This document shows positions 38,646 to 47,107 of a stretch of 52,438 nucleotides of DNA, piece after piece. The DNA is from a virus. The notes below the pieces were generated by a model, which worked only from the letters and a program-made list of their open reading frames with translations, made no database searches and was not told the DNA's origin. The stretch lies in IMG/VR virus record IMGVR_UViG_3300010054_000044, positions 1 to 52,438 of that record; one strand, 5' to 3'. The translations under genes were made by a program, and so were the position numbers. Position 1 is the stretch's first letter. The number at the start of each line of letters is the position of its first letter.

Positions 38646-39623
38646 ATGATATCTAAAGAGAGAAAAGCTTCATTTTATAGTTTATCTTTTGTTGGCACAC
38701 ATGTGCACAAGTTAAAAGCTAATGAATCCTACTCGCCCCTTTCATCCAAATTGGTCTCTAAGGCTCCCGATCTATTGATCAAAGGACTTTCAAAAGGAAC
38801 CTTTTACGAATCCGGAAAAGAAAAATTCGTAATCGTCAATTATGAAATTCATGATAAATACATACTAATATTATTCAATTTTACCACTGACCGCTACTCA
38901 GACCCAACTTATTACGATGAAAAATCAAACAAAAGAAATCAAATTACAAAATCGAATAGCGAGAGAATGGAATTTTCTTGCCATGTCATGATTAAAAGGA
39001 ATTTAGTAAATGATGAAAGTGAAATGATAGTTGAGAAAGTGTCTGGCTTTTCGAAGGCTCGACTGACTAATTTAATTAACAAAGCTTTTAGAGAATCTAA
39101 GTCAAAAAACCCTAGAGACTTTGAGTACAATCATCCGGATGGTTCTAAAGATGCCAAAGGAAACTCAAGGAAATGCAAGTTTAAATTCACTGTGCGTGTT
39201 GACGGCGTACCATCCAGTCAGATGAAAAATGATATTGAAAATGGGAAGATCTCTGGTCTTGAACTTGTATCAAGAAAAAAATTCAAAAAATGGGATCAAC
39301 ATGGACATTTTATTGAAAAATCTACTCATGTTAAGCTAGACTTCAACGCTCCGTCAGGTACCAGGATGGACAATCTAAAGGTTTTTCTTGGAAATATGAA
39401 AAAAGAAAAGCCTGATTTGGATCATGCAAAGCTACGATTCACTCCTCCCGGACAGACTAAGGGAACCGAATCTGCAGAGTTTGATCTATCTGATTCAGAT
39501 CCTACAAACTGTGAATATTACAATAAAACAGCTTCACTTAATTATAGCGCCGATAACACATCTTATACAGATATTATAAACGACATTAGAAATAGTATGA
39601 AGTATCACTTGAGGATAACTTAA
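38646..39623 (+). CDS. RexA-like soluble exclusion protein (candidate)
   Basis: A 325-residue, Lys/Asn-rich protein in DNA clearly richer in A+T than its neighbours. AGGGA lies six bases before the ATG. It has no enzyme motif. By eye it shares with lambda RexA an N-terminal strand-rich part and a later segment (THVKLDFNAPSGTRMDNLKV, then PDLDHAKLRFTPP) resembling the RexA stretch IKPKFKRDIKKVAKDI to FSDISLRAKD. It follows the repressor gene and is coupled (TAATG) to a membrane protein, as rexA is to rexB. Superinfection exclusion or abortive infection is inferred; a distinct two-gene defence is equally possible. Confidence 0.55.
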   Translation: MISKERKASFYSLSFVGTHVHKLKANESYSPLSSKLVSKAPDLLIKGLSKGTFYESGKEKFVIVNYEIHDKYILILFNFTTDRYSDPTYYDEKSNKRNQITKSNSERMEFSCHVMIKRNLVNDESEMIVEKVSGFSKARLTNLINKAFRESKSKNPRDFEYNHPDGSKDAKGNSRKCKFKFTVRVDGVPSSQMKNDIENGKISGLELVSRKKFKKWDQHGHFIEKSTHVKLDFNAPSGTRMDNLKVFLGNMKKEKPDLDHAKLRFTPPGQTKGTESAEFDLSDSDPTNCEYYNKTASLNYSADNTSYTDIINDIRNSMKYHLRIT

Positions 39624-40189
39624 TGCTATCGCAAACAATAGTAAGGCCATACGCCTACCTAAAAATACAGCACCATTCAAAATGGGTAGTGGACTGGGGC
39701 ATCCCTCTCATTTTAGCCATATTAATTACTTTAATTACTGGCTTGGGGGATTTATATTCTGAAAAACATCTATCCTGGAAGTTTTTAGAGGATAACATTG
39801 CTAGCTTAGCTGGCATTCTTCCTGGATTTTATATTGCCGCCTTAGCTGCAATTGTGGCCTTTAATAGAAATGATATAGATGAACACATGCCTGAGCCAAC
39901 ACCTATCATCAAAGATTATCTAGGCGACATTATCTCTTTAACTAGAAGGCGCTTTTTGGCTCTTACATTTTCTTTTTTAACAGCTGAGTCAATCACATTA
40001 ATGATTTTAATTGGTCTTGGCCCCTCATTAAGCAGCATTATCGAACACCTCATAAACAATGAGCGCCTCAGTACAGGGATGTGGTACGGATATATTTTCA
40101 TACTTTACACAATTTTTTCTCAGCTTGTAACAGTAACTTTTTTGTGCCTCTATTACTTGGGCGAACGGCTCCACCAACCAGATCCATGA
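39623..40189 (+). CDS. RexB-like membrane protein (candidate)
   Basis: A 188-residue protein with about four hydrophobic segments: residues 25-42, 58-78, 107-130 and 148-176. The second contains ASLAGILPGFYIAALAAIVAF, comparable to LSSYAGTMIAILIAALTFLI of RexB, and the last ends LCLYYLGERL where RexB ends FQLYNLTREQE. It is AT-rich and translationally coupled to the upstream soluble gene. A pore-forming effector of an exclusion system is the simplest reading. Confidence 0.55.
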   Translation: MLSQTIVRPYAYLKIQHHSKWVVDWGIPLILAILITLITGLGDLYSEKHLSWKFLEDNIASLAGILPGFYIAALAAIVAFNRNDIDEHMPEPTPIIKDYLGDIISLTRRRFLALTFSFLTAESITLMILIGLGPSLSSIIEHLINNERLSTGMWYGYIFILYTIFSQLVTVTFLCLYYLGERLHQPDP

Positions 40190-40288
40190 ATTTCATGCAT
40201 CAGAAGCTAATCAAAATGATAATCCAGGTAAAAATTATAATTTTCGAACACTCACCCCAAATTCATACACAAAGATCATATGCTTTTT

Positions 40289-40309
40289 CCGCTTAACAAG
40301 CGGTTTTTT
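40289..40309 (+). terminator. Terminator of the immunity operon
   Basis: CCGCTT (40289-40294) and AAGCGG (40298-40303) pair over a three-base loop and are followed by six T. Confidence 0.9.
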
Positions 40310-40383
40310 GTGCCAAATCTAAGCCACCTTTGCTAATCTGCAGGCGCAACACAATTAAGAATCTAATGAAAGGGATGATCAAA

Positions 40384-40746
40384 ATGGGACGACTGCTGTT
40401 AGCGGCTATTGCCGCCCTCACCTTTTCTGGCCCAACGCTAGCACAGAGTAACTGTTACGGCTCTGGCTCTTATCAAACCTGCTACGACACACAGTCGGGC
40501 AACAACTACCACATCCAACGATACGGCAACACCACTAGTCTTCAAGGTAGTAACCCTCGCACTGGATCCACCTGGAACCAGAACAGCCAAACCATTGGCA
40601 ATACGACCTACCATAACGGCACGTCAGCGAGCGGCAACACTTGGAATGGGACGTCTACTCAGATCGGCGGCACTACCTTCCACCAAGGCACCGATTCAGA
40701 CGGCAATTATTACAACCGCACCTGTAACCAGTACGGCTGCAACTGA
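40384..40746 (+). CDS. Secreted Asn/Gly/Thr-rich protein
   Basis: A 120-residue protein with a clear signal peptide (MGRLLLAAIAALTFSGPTLA). The mature part has a Cys pair in SNCYGSGSYQTCYD, another in RTCNQYGCN, and short repeats around GNTTYHNGTS and GGTTFHQGTD. Similar exported proteins of unknown role occur in many proteobacteria. AAGGG lies nine bases before the ATG at 40384. Its place between immunity genes and the early promoter suggests expression in the lysogen. Confidence 0.65.
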   Translation: MGRLLLAAIAALTFSGPTLAQSNCYGSGSYQTCYDTQSGNNYHIQRYGNTTSLQGSNPRTGSTWNQNSQTIGNTTYHNGTSASGNTWNGTSTQIGGTTFHQGTDSDGNYYNRTCNQYGCN

Positions 40747-40904
40747 TGAAGCATTGGATAGGAATCACGCTATTCGTCGCAGTAGTGTTTGGCTTTGGCA
40801 TAAAAGCATCCGTGAAATGCGGTGAAGCGACTTGGGTAGACAGCTACACCATCGTTGTCTTGGCTCACAACCTAATACCTGACTTCGATCTATGTAGCAT
40901 GTAG
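40746..40904 (+). CDS. Small secreted/membrane protein coupled to the previous gene
   Basis: A 52-residue protein, MKHWIGITLFVAVVFGFGIK, then a Cys-containing extracytoplasmic part ending FDLCSM. Its ATG overlaps the previous stop (TGATG). It probably works with the secreted protein before it; no family is recognised. Confidence 0.55.
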   Translation: MKHWIGITLFVAVVFGFGIKASVKCGEATWVDSYTIVVLAHNLIPDFDLCSM

Positions 40905-40923
40905 CAGAATTTTGAATCACTGA

Positions 40924-40948
40924 ACCCGCCTACATGGCGGGTTTTTTG
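40924..40948 (+). terminator. Terminator before the early promoter
   Basis: ACCCGCC (40924-40930) pairs with GGCGGGT (40936-40942), followed by a run of T. Confidence 0.9.
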
Positions 40949-40965
40949 TGCGCCAAACAAAAAAT

Positions 40966-41008
40966 TTAGCATTTTGCTATTGACGAAAATTTAGCATCGA
41001 GCTAATTT
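40966..41008 (+). promoter_or_regulatory. Rightward early promoter with two operators (PL-like)
   Basis: TTGACG (40980-40985) and TAATTT (41003-41008) are 17 bp apart. TAGCA-TTT-TGCTA (40967-40979) abuts the -35, and TTAGC-ATCGA-GCTAA (40991-41005) covers the spacer and -10. A third half site, TTAGCA, is at 41011. The same motifs occur beside the repressor gene. Confidence 0.75.
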
Positions 41009-41090
41009 TGTTAGCACGAACACAGCAAAACGTGTTCAGGCCCTCACAGGCCATGCTCTTTAAAAACAGGATGAGCCTAGCCAGCCGTAG

Positions 41091-41276
41091 CGGGTAACGC
41101 CGCGAGAGTTCGCTAGGAGTACGCCGCCCAGGGCTGTCGAAATACTGGGAGCGCCTAAAGGCCGCGCTAACTGCGAGAGTGAGACGAATGCCTGCCGCCT
41201 GGGCTGAGAATACAGGCGGTATCGGGTAGCGTCTGGAGCCTATGGCTGCGGCTACGGCTGTGAAGGGCGTTACCCG
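41091..41276 (+). ncRNA. Structured leader RNA with closing helix
   Basis: CGGGTAACGCC (41091-41101) is the exact complement of GGCGTTACCCG (41266-41276), closing a 186-nt domain. Inside are GCGA/TCGC (41102-41113), CCCAG/CTGGG (41127-41149) and CCGCCTG/CAGGCGG (41195-41219). The last two have alike loops, GGCTGTCGAAATA and GGCTGAGAATA. No protein is convincing here. It lies just downstream of the early promoter, so it could be an antitermination (put-like) or regulatory RNA; I know no matching family. Confidence 0.5.
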
Positions 41277-41513
41277 ATGCAGTGAAAGATACGCCCCAAA
41301 GCGGGTGCTCCCGTATGCCTTATCGGTGGGGGTTAATGGAACGAAAAGATAGGGCCACTGCATCACCCCATTCCGGCAACTCACAAGAAATTCTTACCAG
41401 TTGGAATAGCGCTGCATCGACGTTATTCCCGCGCTGCTTGGCTCCCCTTCCACTGGCACTGCGAGGGGCGCAGATACAGCAGGCAGCGCGCCTAATTCTG
41501 AGAGAGGTGATTT

Positions 41514-41672
41514 ATGCACAAAAACAATGCAAGACGACCGCTCGATAAAGAGTTCCTCGACTGCAAAGACCGGCTAGCGCAGCGCTCGCTCTATCAGCGG
41601 CGCTTGCAGATTGACCAGCGACTTGCAGACATGAAGAGCGCGAGAGAGCTGCGCGAGGTCTGGCAAACATGA
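41514..41672 (+). CDS. Small basic early protein
   Basis: A 52-residue helical, Arg/Lys-rich protein (LDKEFLDCKDRLAQRSLYQR) with GAGAGGTGA upstream of its ATG. First likely gene of the rightward operon, followed by a terminator-like hairpin. The family is unknown; an antiterminator N-like role is conceivable given size and basic start (NNARRP), but unproven. Confidence 0.5.
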   Translation: MHKNNARRPLDKEFLDCKDRLAQRSLYQRRLQIDQRLADMKSARELREVWQT

Positions 41673-41702
41673 GAACCGGATTCATCCTTCGCGAATACCA
41701 CC

Positions 41703-41742
41703 AAGGCCGCATCACTCCCCGAGTTGACTGCGGCCTTTTTTT
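41703..41742 (+). terminator. Terminator in the early operon
   Basis: AAGGCCGCA (41703-41711) pairs with TGCGGCCTT (41729-41737), followed by seven T. Genes continue downstream, implying read-through. Confidence 0.8.
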
Positions 41743-41817
41743 GTAGCCGCAAAAATGCTAAGCGAGCAGCTAAGCGTCGCGGCTACCCCTTTCACCTCAT
41801 CTACAAGGTAACGCGCC

Positions 41818-42051
41818 ATGCCAACACGAACCCTTAGCCTCATCGCGCTGGCTGCCATCATCGGCAGCATGGTGCTAGCCGCCAACCTGGACGCATCCGA
41901 TAACGAGCGAATGCATCGCCAATACTGCCAAGAGGTCGCCGTATGGGCCGCAGAAGCGGCGCGAGGCATTGACCCGCATCACCGTACTGGTCATCCAGAC
42001 TATCGCGGCAACGCTGCTGAGATTTGCCCAGGAATGAGGCCAGCACCATGA
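41818..42051 (+). CDS. Small protein with N-terminal signal anchor
   Basis: A 77-residue protein. Residues 5-22 are hydrophobic; the rest has MHRQYCQEVAVWAAEAARG and GHPDYRGNAAEICPG with a Cys pair. Short early phage proteins with a similar HPDY pattern occur in pseudomonad-type prophages. AAGGTAA precedes the ATG. Confidence 0.6.
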   Translation: MPTRTLSLIALAAIIGSMVLAANLDASDNERMHRQYCQEVAVWAAEAARGIDPHHRTGHPDYRGNAAEICPGMRPAP

Positions 42052-42344
42052 ACCGAGCCAAACAAATCCAGCTACGCGCCGAATCCCTGAGCGAATCCAT
42101 CCATGACGGTGACGCCGAAGGCATTGCGCGTTTTGGCACATATTTGAATGAGGTTGGCGACTTGGCCAGCGCCGTCGAAGAGCTCACCGCCACCACCACT
42201 GTGGCGGATATGGTCGATGCCTATATCCAGTCACCCGCCGGCGAGGCGGTGCTTTTCGAATGGGCCAAGGACGTGGCCGAAAGCGAGCTGCTGGCTCAAG
42301 AGGAAGACCGCGCAGAAATGGAAGCGAACTGGAGGGCGGCATGA
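42048..42344 (+). CDS. Small acidic early protein
   Basis: A 98-residue helical protein, MNRAKQIQLRAESLSESIHD to the end, very acidic in its last third (AQEEDRAEMEANWRAA). Both ends overlap neighbours by four bases (ATGA). No family is recognised. Confidence 0.6.
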   Translation: MNRAKQIQLRAESLSESIHDGDAEGIARFGTYLNEVGDLASAVEELTATTTVADMVDAYIQSPAGEAVLFEWAKDVAESELLAQEEDRAEMEANWRAA

Positions 42345-42631
42345 GCGATTGGAGAACCACCAGCCGGGCAGGCTGGGACGAAGAAACCGGCGATGCCATC
42401 TACCACGTCACCAAAGGCAGCAAGAGTCTATGTGCGGCTGACCATTTGGAGCTGGAGCGGCTGCTGGTCGGCACCCAGGAGCGCAACGAGAGCGCCGAAC
42501 GGATGGCAGCCGCGCTATCGGAGCTGACTGTTCAGCTCGCTGCCAGCGACCAGGACGGCATGACAGAGCATAGCGACGCATTCTGCGAGGCAAGAGAAGC
42601 GCTGGGCGAGTGGCGCACGCTGAACAAATAA
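42341..42631 (+). CDS. Small early protein
   Basis: A 96-residue protein starting MSDWRTTSRAGWDEETGDAI with a helical, acidic C-terminal half. It is coupled to the previous gene. A hairpin without T tract follows at 42634-42662. No function is recognised. Confidence 0.6.
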   Translation: MSDWRTTSRAGWDEETGDAIYHVTKGSKSLCAADHLELERLLVGTQERNESAERMAAALSELTVQLAASDQDGMTEHSDAFCEAREALGEWRTLNK

Positions 42632-42633
42632 AA

Positions 42634-42662
42634 GCCCGCTCCTGGGCGAACAGGTAGCGGGC
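42634..42662 (+). promoter_or_regulatory. Intercistronic hairpin
   Basis: GCCCGCT pairs with AGCGGGC; no T tract follows. It separates the small-gene cluster from the recombination genes. Confidence 0.45.
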
Positions 42663-42700
42663 CAGATCAACGTCGAGAAGATCATCACGGAGTATAAACC

Positions 42701-43540
42701 ATGACACACCTCAGCGAGAAGCCGCGCATACGCGTGCCTTCCGGACGCTATCGCGTGGTCGATAGTGCCGACCACTTAGAGCTTTGGCACCAAGTCGATA
42801 AGACGCCGACCACGGCCATTCGTGAAGCCAACGTAGACGGCCAGCAGATCACCACGCTGGATGCGATGCACGTCATCGAGACCGCCACCAAGGTGTTTGG
42901 CCCGATGGGCATTGGCTGGGGCTACCGCATTGAGGATGAGCGCTTTGACGTAGGCGCGCCGATTCTAGGCAACAAGGGCGAGCTGATCGCTCATGAGCAA
43001 ACCCACACGATCCGCTTGGTGCTCTGGTATCGCTGGCATGGGGAGCGCGGCGAAGTCACTCAGTTTGGCCACACCCGGTACATCTACCGGACAGGTACCG
43101 GGAAATGGAAGACCGACGGCGAGGCACCGAAGAAGTCGATCACCGACGCCATCAAGAAGTGTCTGTCGCTGCTGGGCTTCTCGGCAGACGTCTACTACGG
43201 CAAGTTCGACAACAAGGACTACACCCAGGCGCAGCAAGCGGCTACCCGAATTGCGGTGGCCGAAGACCAGGACGCCGAAATAGAAAAGCTCCGGCAGGAT
43301 TACGCGGACTGGCTCAAACGTGAGTGCGAAACCCTTCGCCACCAAATCCCCCACCCCAAGAGCATCGAGCTGGCTGCCAGCAGAATGATCGACCGTATTC
43401 CGGACAAGGCATCCATGGCCCGCGTCGAGCCCGACAAAGGCCGAGACATGATCATCAAGGCCCGTGATGAAGGCATCGCCCGGGTATACGCCGAGAAGGA
43501 AAAGACCAAGCAACCACAAGAGGTAACGCAAAATGACTAA
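42701..43540 (+). CDS. Rad52-superfamily ssDNA annealing protein
   Basis: A 279-residue protein. An N-terminal region resembling the Sak/Rad52-type fold includes AMHVIETATKVFGPMGIGWG. The diagnostic segment, KKSITDAIKKCLSLLGFSAD followed by VYYGKFDNKDY, lies near residues 145-170. The C-terminal 100 residues are a charged helical extension. It likely anneals single strands for phage recombination with the exonuclease and SSB of the same operon. Confidence 0.8.
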   Translation: MTHLSEKPRIRVPSGRYRVVDSADHLELWHQVDKTPTTAIREANVDGQQITTLDAMHVIETATKVFGPMGIGWGYRIEDERFDVGAPILGNKGELIAHEQTHTIRLVLWYRWHGERGEVTQFGHTRYIYRTGTGKWKTDGEAPKKSITDAIKKCLSLLGFSADVYYGKFDNKDYTQAQQAATRIAVAEDQDAEIEKLRQDYADWLKRECETLRHQIPHPKSIELAASRMIDRIPDKASMARVEPDKGRDMIIKARDEGIARVYAEKEKTKQPQEVTQND

Positions 43541-44489
43541 CGCAGCCCCCAACACCGACTACAAAGGCGAGCTGATTGAGCTCGACGCCGTTGAGCAGGC
43601 CCTGGCAGGGCTGCGCGAGAAATACGGCACGGTGCCCGATGTTCGCACCAAGGACGGCTACGCGCTGTGCAAGACCGGCATACGCGAGCTGACCAGCTAC
43701 CGGACCAGCACCGAGAAACTGCGCAAGTCGATCACCCAGCCCCACCGTGACTTCGTCGACCGTGTGAACGCCTACGGCAAAGAGCTGACTGAAAAGCTGC
43801 GCATGATCGAGCAGCCGCTGAAAGACGCCAAGCAGCACGAAGACGAGCGCGCTGAACGTGAAAAGCAGCAACGCATCGCCAAGCTGCGTGAGCGCATTCA
43901 GGTTGAAATACTCAGCTACAAGGATACTGCCGTTGGGCTCGACTCAAATGCTCTGGCTGAGCTGCATGATGACGCCGTGAACATCAACACGGACGGCTAT
44001 TTTGACGTGACCAAAGAGGCCGAGGACGCCAAGGCAGACGTACTGCAGCACATCAGCGACATGCACGCCCACGCCCTTGAGAAAGAACGCTTGGCAGCCG
44101 AGCAAGCCGAAGTGGAAGCCGAGCGCCGCCGTTTGCGTGAAGAGAACGAGAAACGCGAAGCCGAGCAAAAGGAGCTGGAAGAACTGCGCCGCTTCAAAGC
44201 CGAGCAGGAAGCGAAGCGTAACCCCACGCCTCAGCCCAAACCAGAGCCGGAGCCCGCTCCCCTGCCCGCTGCCGCTGAGCATCAGCCGCTGAATACCAGC
44301 CGCCTGAGCGCTGCCGCTGATTCGTACAGCAAGCAACCGGCACCAACGTCAAAGCCGGAAACAGTCACGATCAGCCGCGGCGAATATGAGCAGCTTCTTG
44401 CCGACCAAGCCAAGCTGCGCGCCCTGGAGGCCATGGGCGTCGATAACTGGTCTGGGTATGAGCAGGCAATGCAGCAGCTTGCCGCTTAA
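43533..44489 (+). CDS. DUF1351-like coiled-coil recombination-associated protein
   Basis: A 318-residue protein. Residues 35-105 contain LTSYRTSTEKLRKSITQPHR and ELTEKLRMIEQPLKDAK, the DUF1351 pattern seen next to annealing proteins. A long coiled coil (about 100-235), a Pro-rich linker and a short C-terminal domain with SRGEYEQLLADQAKLRALE follow. It overlaps the annealing gene by eight bases. Confidence 0.7.
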   Translation: MTNAAPNTDYKGELIELDAVEQALAGLREKYGTVPDVRTKDGYALCKTGIRELTSYRTSTEKLRKSITQPHRDFVDRVNAYGKELTEKLRMIEQPLKDAKQHEDERAEREKQQRIAKLRERIQVEILSYKDTAVGLDSNALAELHDDAVNINTDGYFDVTKEAEDAKADVLQHISDMHAHALEKERLAAEQAEVEAERRRLREENEKREAEQKELEELRRFKAEQEAKRNPTPQPKPEPEPAPLPAAAEHQPLNTSRLSAAADSYSKQPAPTSKPETVTISRGEYEQLLADQAKLRALEAMGVDNWSGYEQAMQQLAA

Positions 44490-44506
44490 ACCTTCCCGTT
44501 ACCTCT

Positions 44507-44526
44507 GGGGCCGCAAGGCCCCTTTT
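44507..44526 (+). terminator. Terminator-like hairpin (GCAA loop)
   Basis: GGGGCC-GCAA-GGCCCC followed by TTTTC, within the early operon. Confidence 0.65.
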
Positions 44527-44540
44527 CTTTGGAGCCCACT

Positions 44541-45134
44541 ATGAACCCTGTCCTCTTCTTCGACACCGAAACCACTGGCTTGCCTGACTGGAAATCACCC
44601 AGCGAAAGCGAACACCAGCCCCACCTGGTGCAGCTCGCCGCGATCCTGGCAGACACCGACACGCGCAAGGAAATAGCGACACTGGATTTGATCATTGCTC
44701 CGGACGGCTGGGAGATTCCCGCCGAGGTTTCAGAGATTCATGGCATCACGCATGAACACGCACTCGCGGTAGGCGTCGATGAGTCGCTTGCCCTGAATCT
44801 GTTCTTCCAGCTTTGGAACCGGTACCCACGCGTCGCCCATAATCGCACCTTCGACCAGCGGATTATCCGTATCGCAGCCAAGCGGTATATGGGAGAAGCC
44901 GAGGCCGAAGCCTGGGCCGACAAGGACGAATTCGCCGACACCATGCTGCTGACCAAGCCCATCATGCAGCTGTTGCCGAAAGGTAAGTATGGCTACAAGT
45001 CGCCGAAGCTGTCCGAAGCCTACGAGTTCTTCACCGGCAAACCTCTGGAAAACGCGCATAGCGCAATGGCCGATGCTCGCGCCTGCATGGAAGTCTACTG
45101 GCACCTGCTCGACCACGAAGCGAAAGCCGCTTAA
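44541..45134 (+). CDS. DEDDh 3'-5' exonuclease (DnaQ-like)
   Basis: A 197-residue protein from the ATG at 44541 (GGAG eight bases upstream). ExoI is FFDTETTGL, ExoII is RVAHNRTFDQ and ExoIII is HSAMADARACMEV, completing the DEDDh set. Placed between recombination genes, it may trim DNA ends for the annealing protein or act in replication proofreading. Confidence 0.85.
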   Translation: MNPVLFFDTETTGLPDWKSPSESEHQPHLVQLAAILADTDTRKEIATLDLIIAPDGWEIPAEVSEIHGITHEHALAVGVDESLALNLFFQLWNRYPRVAHNRTFDQRIIRIAAKRYMGEAEAEAWADKDEFADTMLLTKPIMQLLPKGKYGYKSPKLSEAYEFFTGKPLENAHSAMADARACMEVYWHLLDHEAKAA

Positions 45135-45149
45135 CCCTTCTCCTAACCT

Positions 45150-45164
45150 GGGGCCACTGGCCCC
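45150..45164 (+). promoter_or_regulatory. Intercistronic hairpin
   Basis: GGGGCC-ACT-GGCCCC, weak T tract; resembles the hairpin at 44507-44526. Confidence 0.5.
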
Positions 45165-45194
45165 TCTACCCCCACCTCCATGAGGTAACTCGCA

Positions 45195-45554
45195 ATGTCC
45201 CACCCAACCGATGTGACCAAGTTCCTAGAGGACTTGGACGGCGGCGTATTGGCTGAACGCCTGGGTACTGTTCTGAGCCACGCAGCAGCGGCGGCAACGA
45301 ACAACCCGAAGAAGAAAGCCAAAGTATCGATTGATCTGACAATCGAGAACATTGGCTCCGGCAGCCGGGTCGGCGTGGCTCATAAATTGGGCTTCAAAAT
45401 TCCGACCGAGCACGGCACTCAGTCGGAAGAACACACCACAGAAACGGTCATGTGCGTGAACACTGGCGGCGAAATGACGCTAGAGCCTAAGAACCAGTTC
45501 GACATGATCGGCCACCCCCACCGCGATAAAGACTCGCACCAGGAGAAGCACTAA
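45195..45554 (+). CDS. YfdP-position early protein
   Basis: A 119-residue protein. Residues 1-85 (FLEDLDGGVLAERLGTVLSH, KAKVSIDLTIENIGSGSRV) look compact; the last 30 are His/Asp-rich. It directly precedes and overlaps the YfdQ-like gene by one base, as yfdP precedes yfdQ in the CPS-53 prophage. The function is unknown. Confidence 0.65.
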   Translation: MSHPTDVTKFLEDLDGGVLAERLGTVLSHAAAAATNNPKKKAKVSIDLTIENIGSGSRVGVAHKLGFKIPTEHGTQSEEHTTETVMCVNTGGEMTLEPKNQFDMIGHPHRDKDSHQEKH

Positions 45555-46348
45555 TGTCATTGACTAAAGACGCCCTGCAGCACCTTGAAGCAAACCACAA
45601 AACCGGTACCGAAGCCGCCGAGGGTCACGCGCTGATCTTGGGCGATAACTTCAAGCTGGTGGATATGGAGAAATACCAAGACCACCGCCGCCGCTTCCGT
45701 GGCCAGTTCAAAACCAAGGGCTTGCGGGACTTCATTTCTTACGTATCGGCTCGTCAAGCCGATGCCCCGGTATTCATCGATCGCGACGCCATGGCGGCAT
45801 GCTCCTATTTGGATATCGGCGACAAGTCACTGCCTGGCCACTGCGACCACTCCGCCACGCTGAACCTGCCCAAAACCCCAGAGTTCACCGCCTACCTGAA
45901 TGCTGACGGCAGCACTTTCGGGCAGGAGGAAATGGTCGAGCTGGTCGAAGACTGGGGCCACCTGCTGACGTTTGAGAACAGCAAAGGCGAAGCGCTGGAG
46001 CGCGGTAAGGTCATCCATGCGTTTCGCAAGGTCAGCTTGGATGACCTGACAAGCATCGAAAGTGACAAGCAGGAGCACTCCAGTCGCGTGGGCGTGATGA
46101 ATAGCGTCACCGTCAAGAATGCCGACCGATTGCCCACAGTGATTTACTGGAAGCTCACTCCTTACGAGGGACTGACAGAGCGTACCCTAGCGATGCGCGT
46201 TTCCAGCAAGACCAAAGGCGGGCCATCGTTTGGGTTACGCGCTATCGCGCTGGACGCCGCCAAAGAAGAGATCGCCGCCGAGTTCGCCAAGCTGGTGACG
46301 GATGGATTACCAGAGAGCGAATGCTTGCTGGGCACCTTCCAGCCCTAA
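45554..46348 (+). CDS. YfdQ/DUF2303 family protein
   Basis: A 264-residue protein that fits the DUF2303 pattern: [16 protein letters not shown], then [14 protein letters not shown] and [16 protein letters not shown], and a C-terminal [18 protein letters not shown]. It is linked to recombination genes in many prophages, with unknown biochemical role. It is preceded by the YfdP-position gene and followed by a UUCG-loop terminator. Confidence 0.85.
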   Translation: MSLTKDALQHLEANHKTGTEAAEGHALILGDNFKLVDMEKYQDHRRRFRGQFKTKGLRDFISYVSARQADAPVFIDRDAMAACSYLDIGDKSLPGHCDHSATLNLPKTPEFTAYLNADGSTFGQEEMVELVEDWGHLLTFENSKGEALERGKVIHAFRKVSLDDLTSIESDKQEHSSRVGVMNSVTVKNADRLPTVIYWKLTPYEGLTERTLAMRVSSKTKGGPSFGLRAIALDAAKEEIAAEFAKLVTDGLPESECLLGTFQP

Positions 46349-46367
46349 CAGCAGCACCCAACCACAG

Positions 46368-46387
46368 AGGGCCTTCGGGCCCTTTTC
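46368..46387 (+). terminator. Terminator-like hairpin with TTCG loop
   Basis: AGGGCC-TTCG-GGCCCT with TTTT, between the DUF2303 gene and ssb. A very stable tetraloop. Confidence 0.75.
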
Positions 46388-46400
46388 TATTGGAGGTCAC

Positions 46401-46937
46401 ATGGCCCGAGGCATTAACAAAGTCATCTTGATTGGCAACCTGGGCCAAGACCCAGAAGTACGCTTCACACAAGGCGGTACCGCTGTCGCCACTCTCAACA
46501 TTGCCACCAGTGACAGCTGGCTAGACCGCAACAGCGGCCAGCGACAGGAGCGCACCGAGTGGCATCGCGTGATCTTATTCAAGAAAACGGCAGAGATTGC
46601 TCAGCAGTACCTACGAAAAGGCTCAAAGGTTTACATCGAGGGCCGACTGCAAACACGCAAATGGCAAGACCAGAGCGGGCAAGACCGCTACACCACTGAA
46701 ATCGTCGCTAACGATATGCAAATGCTGGATAGCGGCGGGCAGCAAGCACCACAACAAGGCGGTTACCAACAACCACCTCAGAATCAGCAGCGCGGTGGCC
46801 ACCGACAACCACCGCCGAATAATACGGGATATGGCGCCCAACAGCCTCAGGGCCAACAGCAACCTCAAAGGCAGCACCCTTATGGCGCGCCTGATCCCGC
46901 TCAATACGATGACTTTGACGACGAAATTCCGTTCTGA
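46401..46937 (+). CDS. ssb: Single-stranded DNA-binding protein
   Basis: A 178-residue protein. Residues 1-110 form the OB fold ([20 protein letters not shown], then [15 protein letters not shown]). A Gln/Pro/Gly-rich linker follows, and the acidic tip is DDFDDEIPF, which recruits partner proteins. The ATG at 46401 has GGAGG close upstream; an in-frame extension to 46302 would run into the previous gene. Confidence 0.95.
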   Translation: MARGINKVILIGNLGQDPEVRFTQGGTAVATLNIATSDSWLDRNSGQRQERTEWHRVILFKKTAEIAQQYLRKGSKVYIEGRLQTRKWQDQSGQDRYTTEIVANDMQMLDSGGQQAPQQGGYQQPPQNQQRGGHRQPPPNNTGYGAQQPQGQQQPQRQHPYGAPDPAQYDDFDDEIPF

Positions 46938-47107
46938 AGTTGATACCCCAGGCGACGGTGGGGAGCAATAACATCGCCAGTTTGCGCGGTACCGCCCTTG
47001 ATGACGCTACCCGGTGCTAGCCCGCCGGATGCGCGAGACTGCATTGCAGTAGGGCCGTGAGCAAGCCGTAAGCCGCCGCGTGAGTGCGGCCACCATGGGA
47101 GAAGATC
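46938..47107. other. Short intergenic stretch
   Basis: I see no gene. It contains several GC-rich inverted segments and the GGGAG ribosome site of the next gene. Confidence 0.4.

Noticed and set aside
38646-40189. Kiwa (KwaA/KwaB) defence system
   Set aside because: Sizes and one membrane partner are similar, but gene order is reversed and I could not see DUF4868 features. The RexAB-like reading fits position and topology better.
41336-41548. A 70-residue frame in the early leader
   Set aside because: It has GGGGG before its ATG, but the translation has no recognisable features and its end runs into the better gene at 41514.
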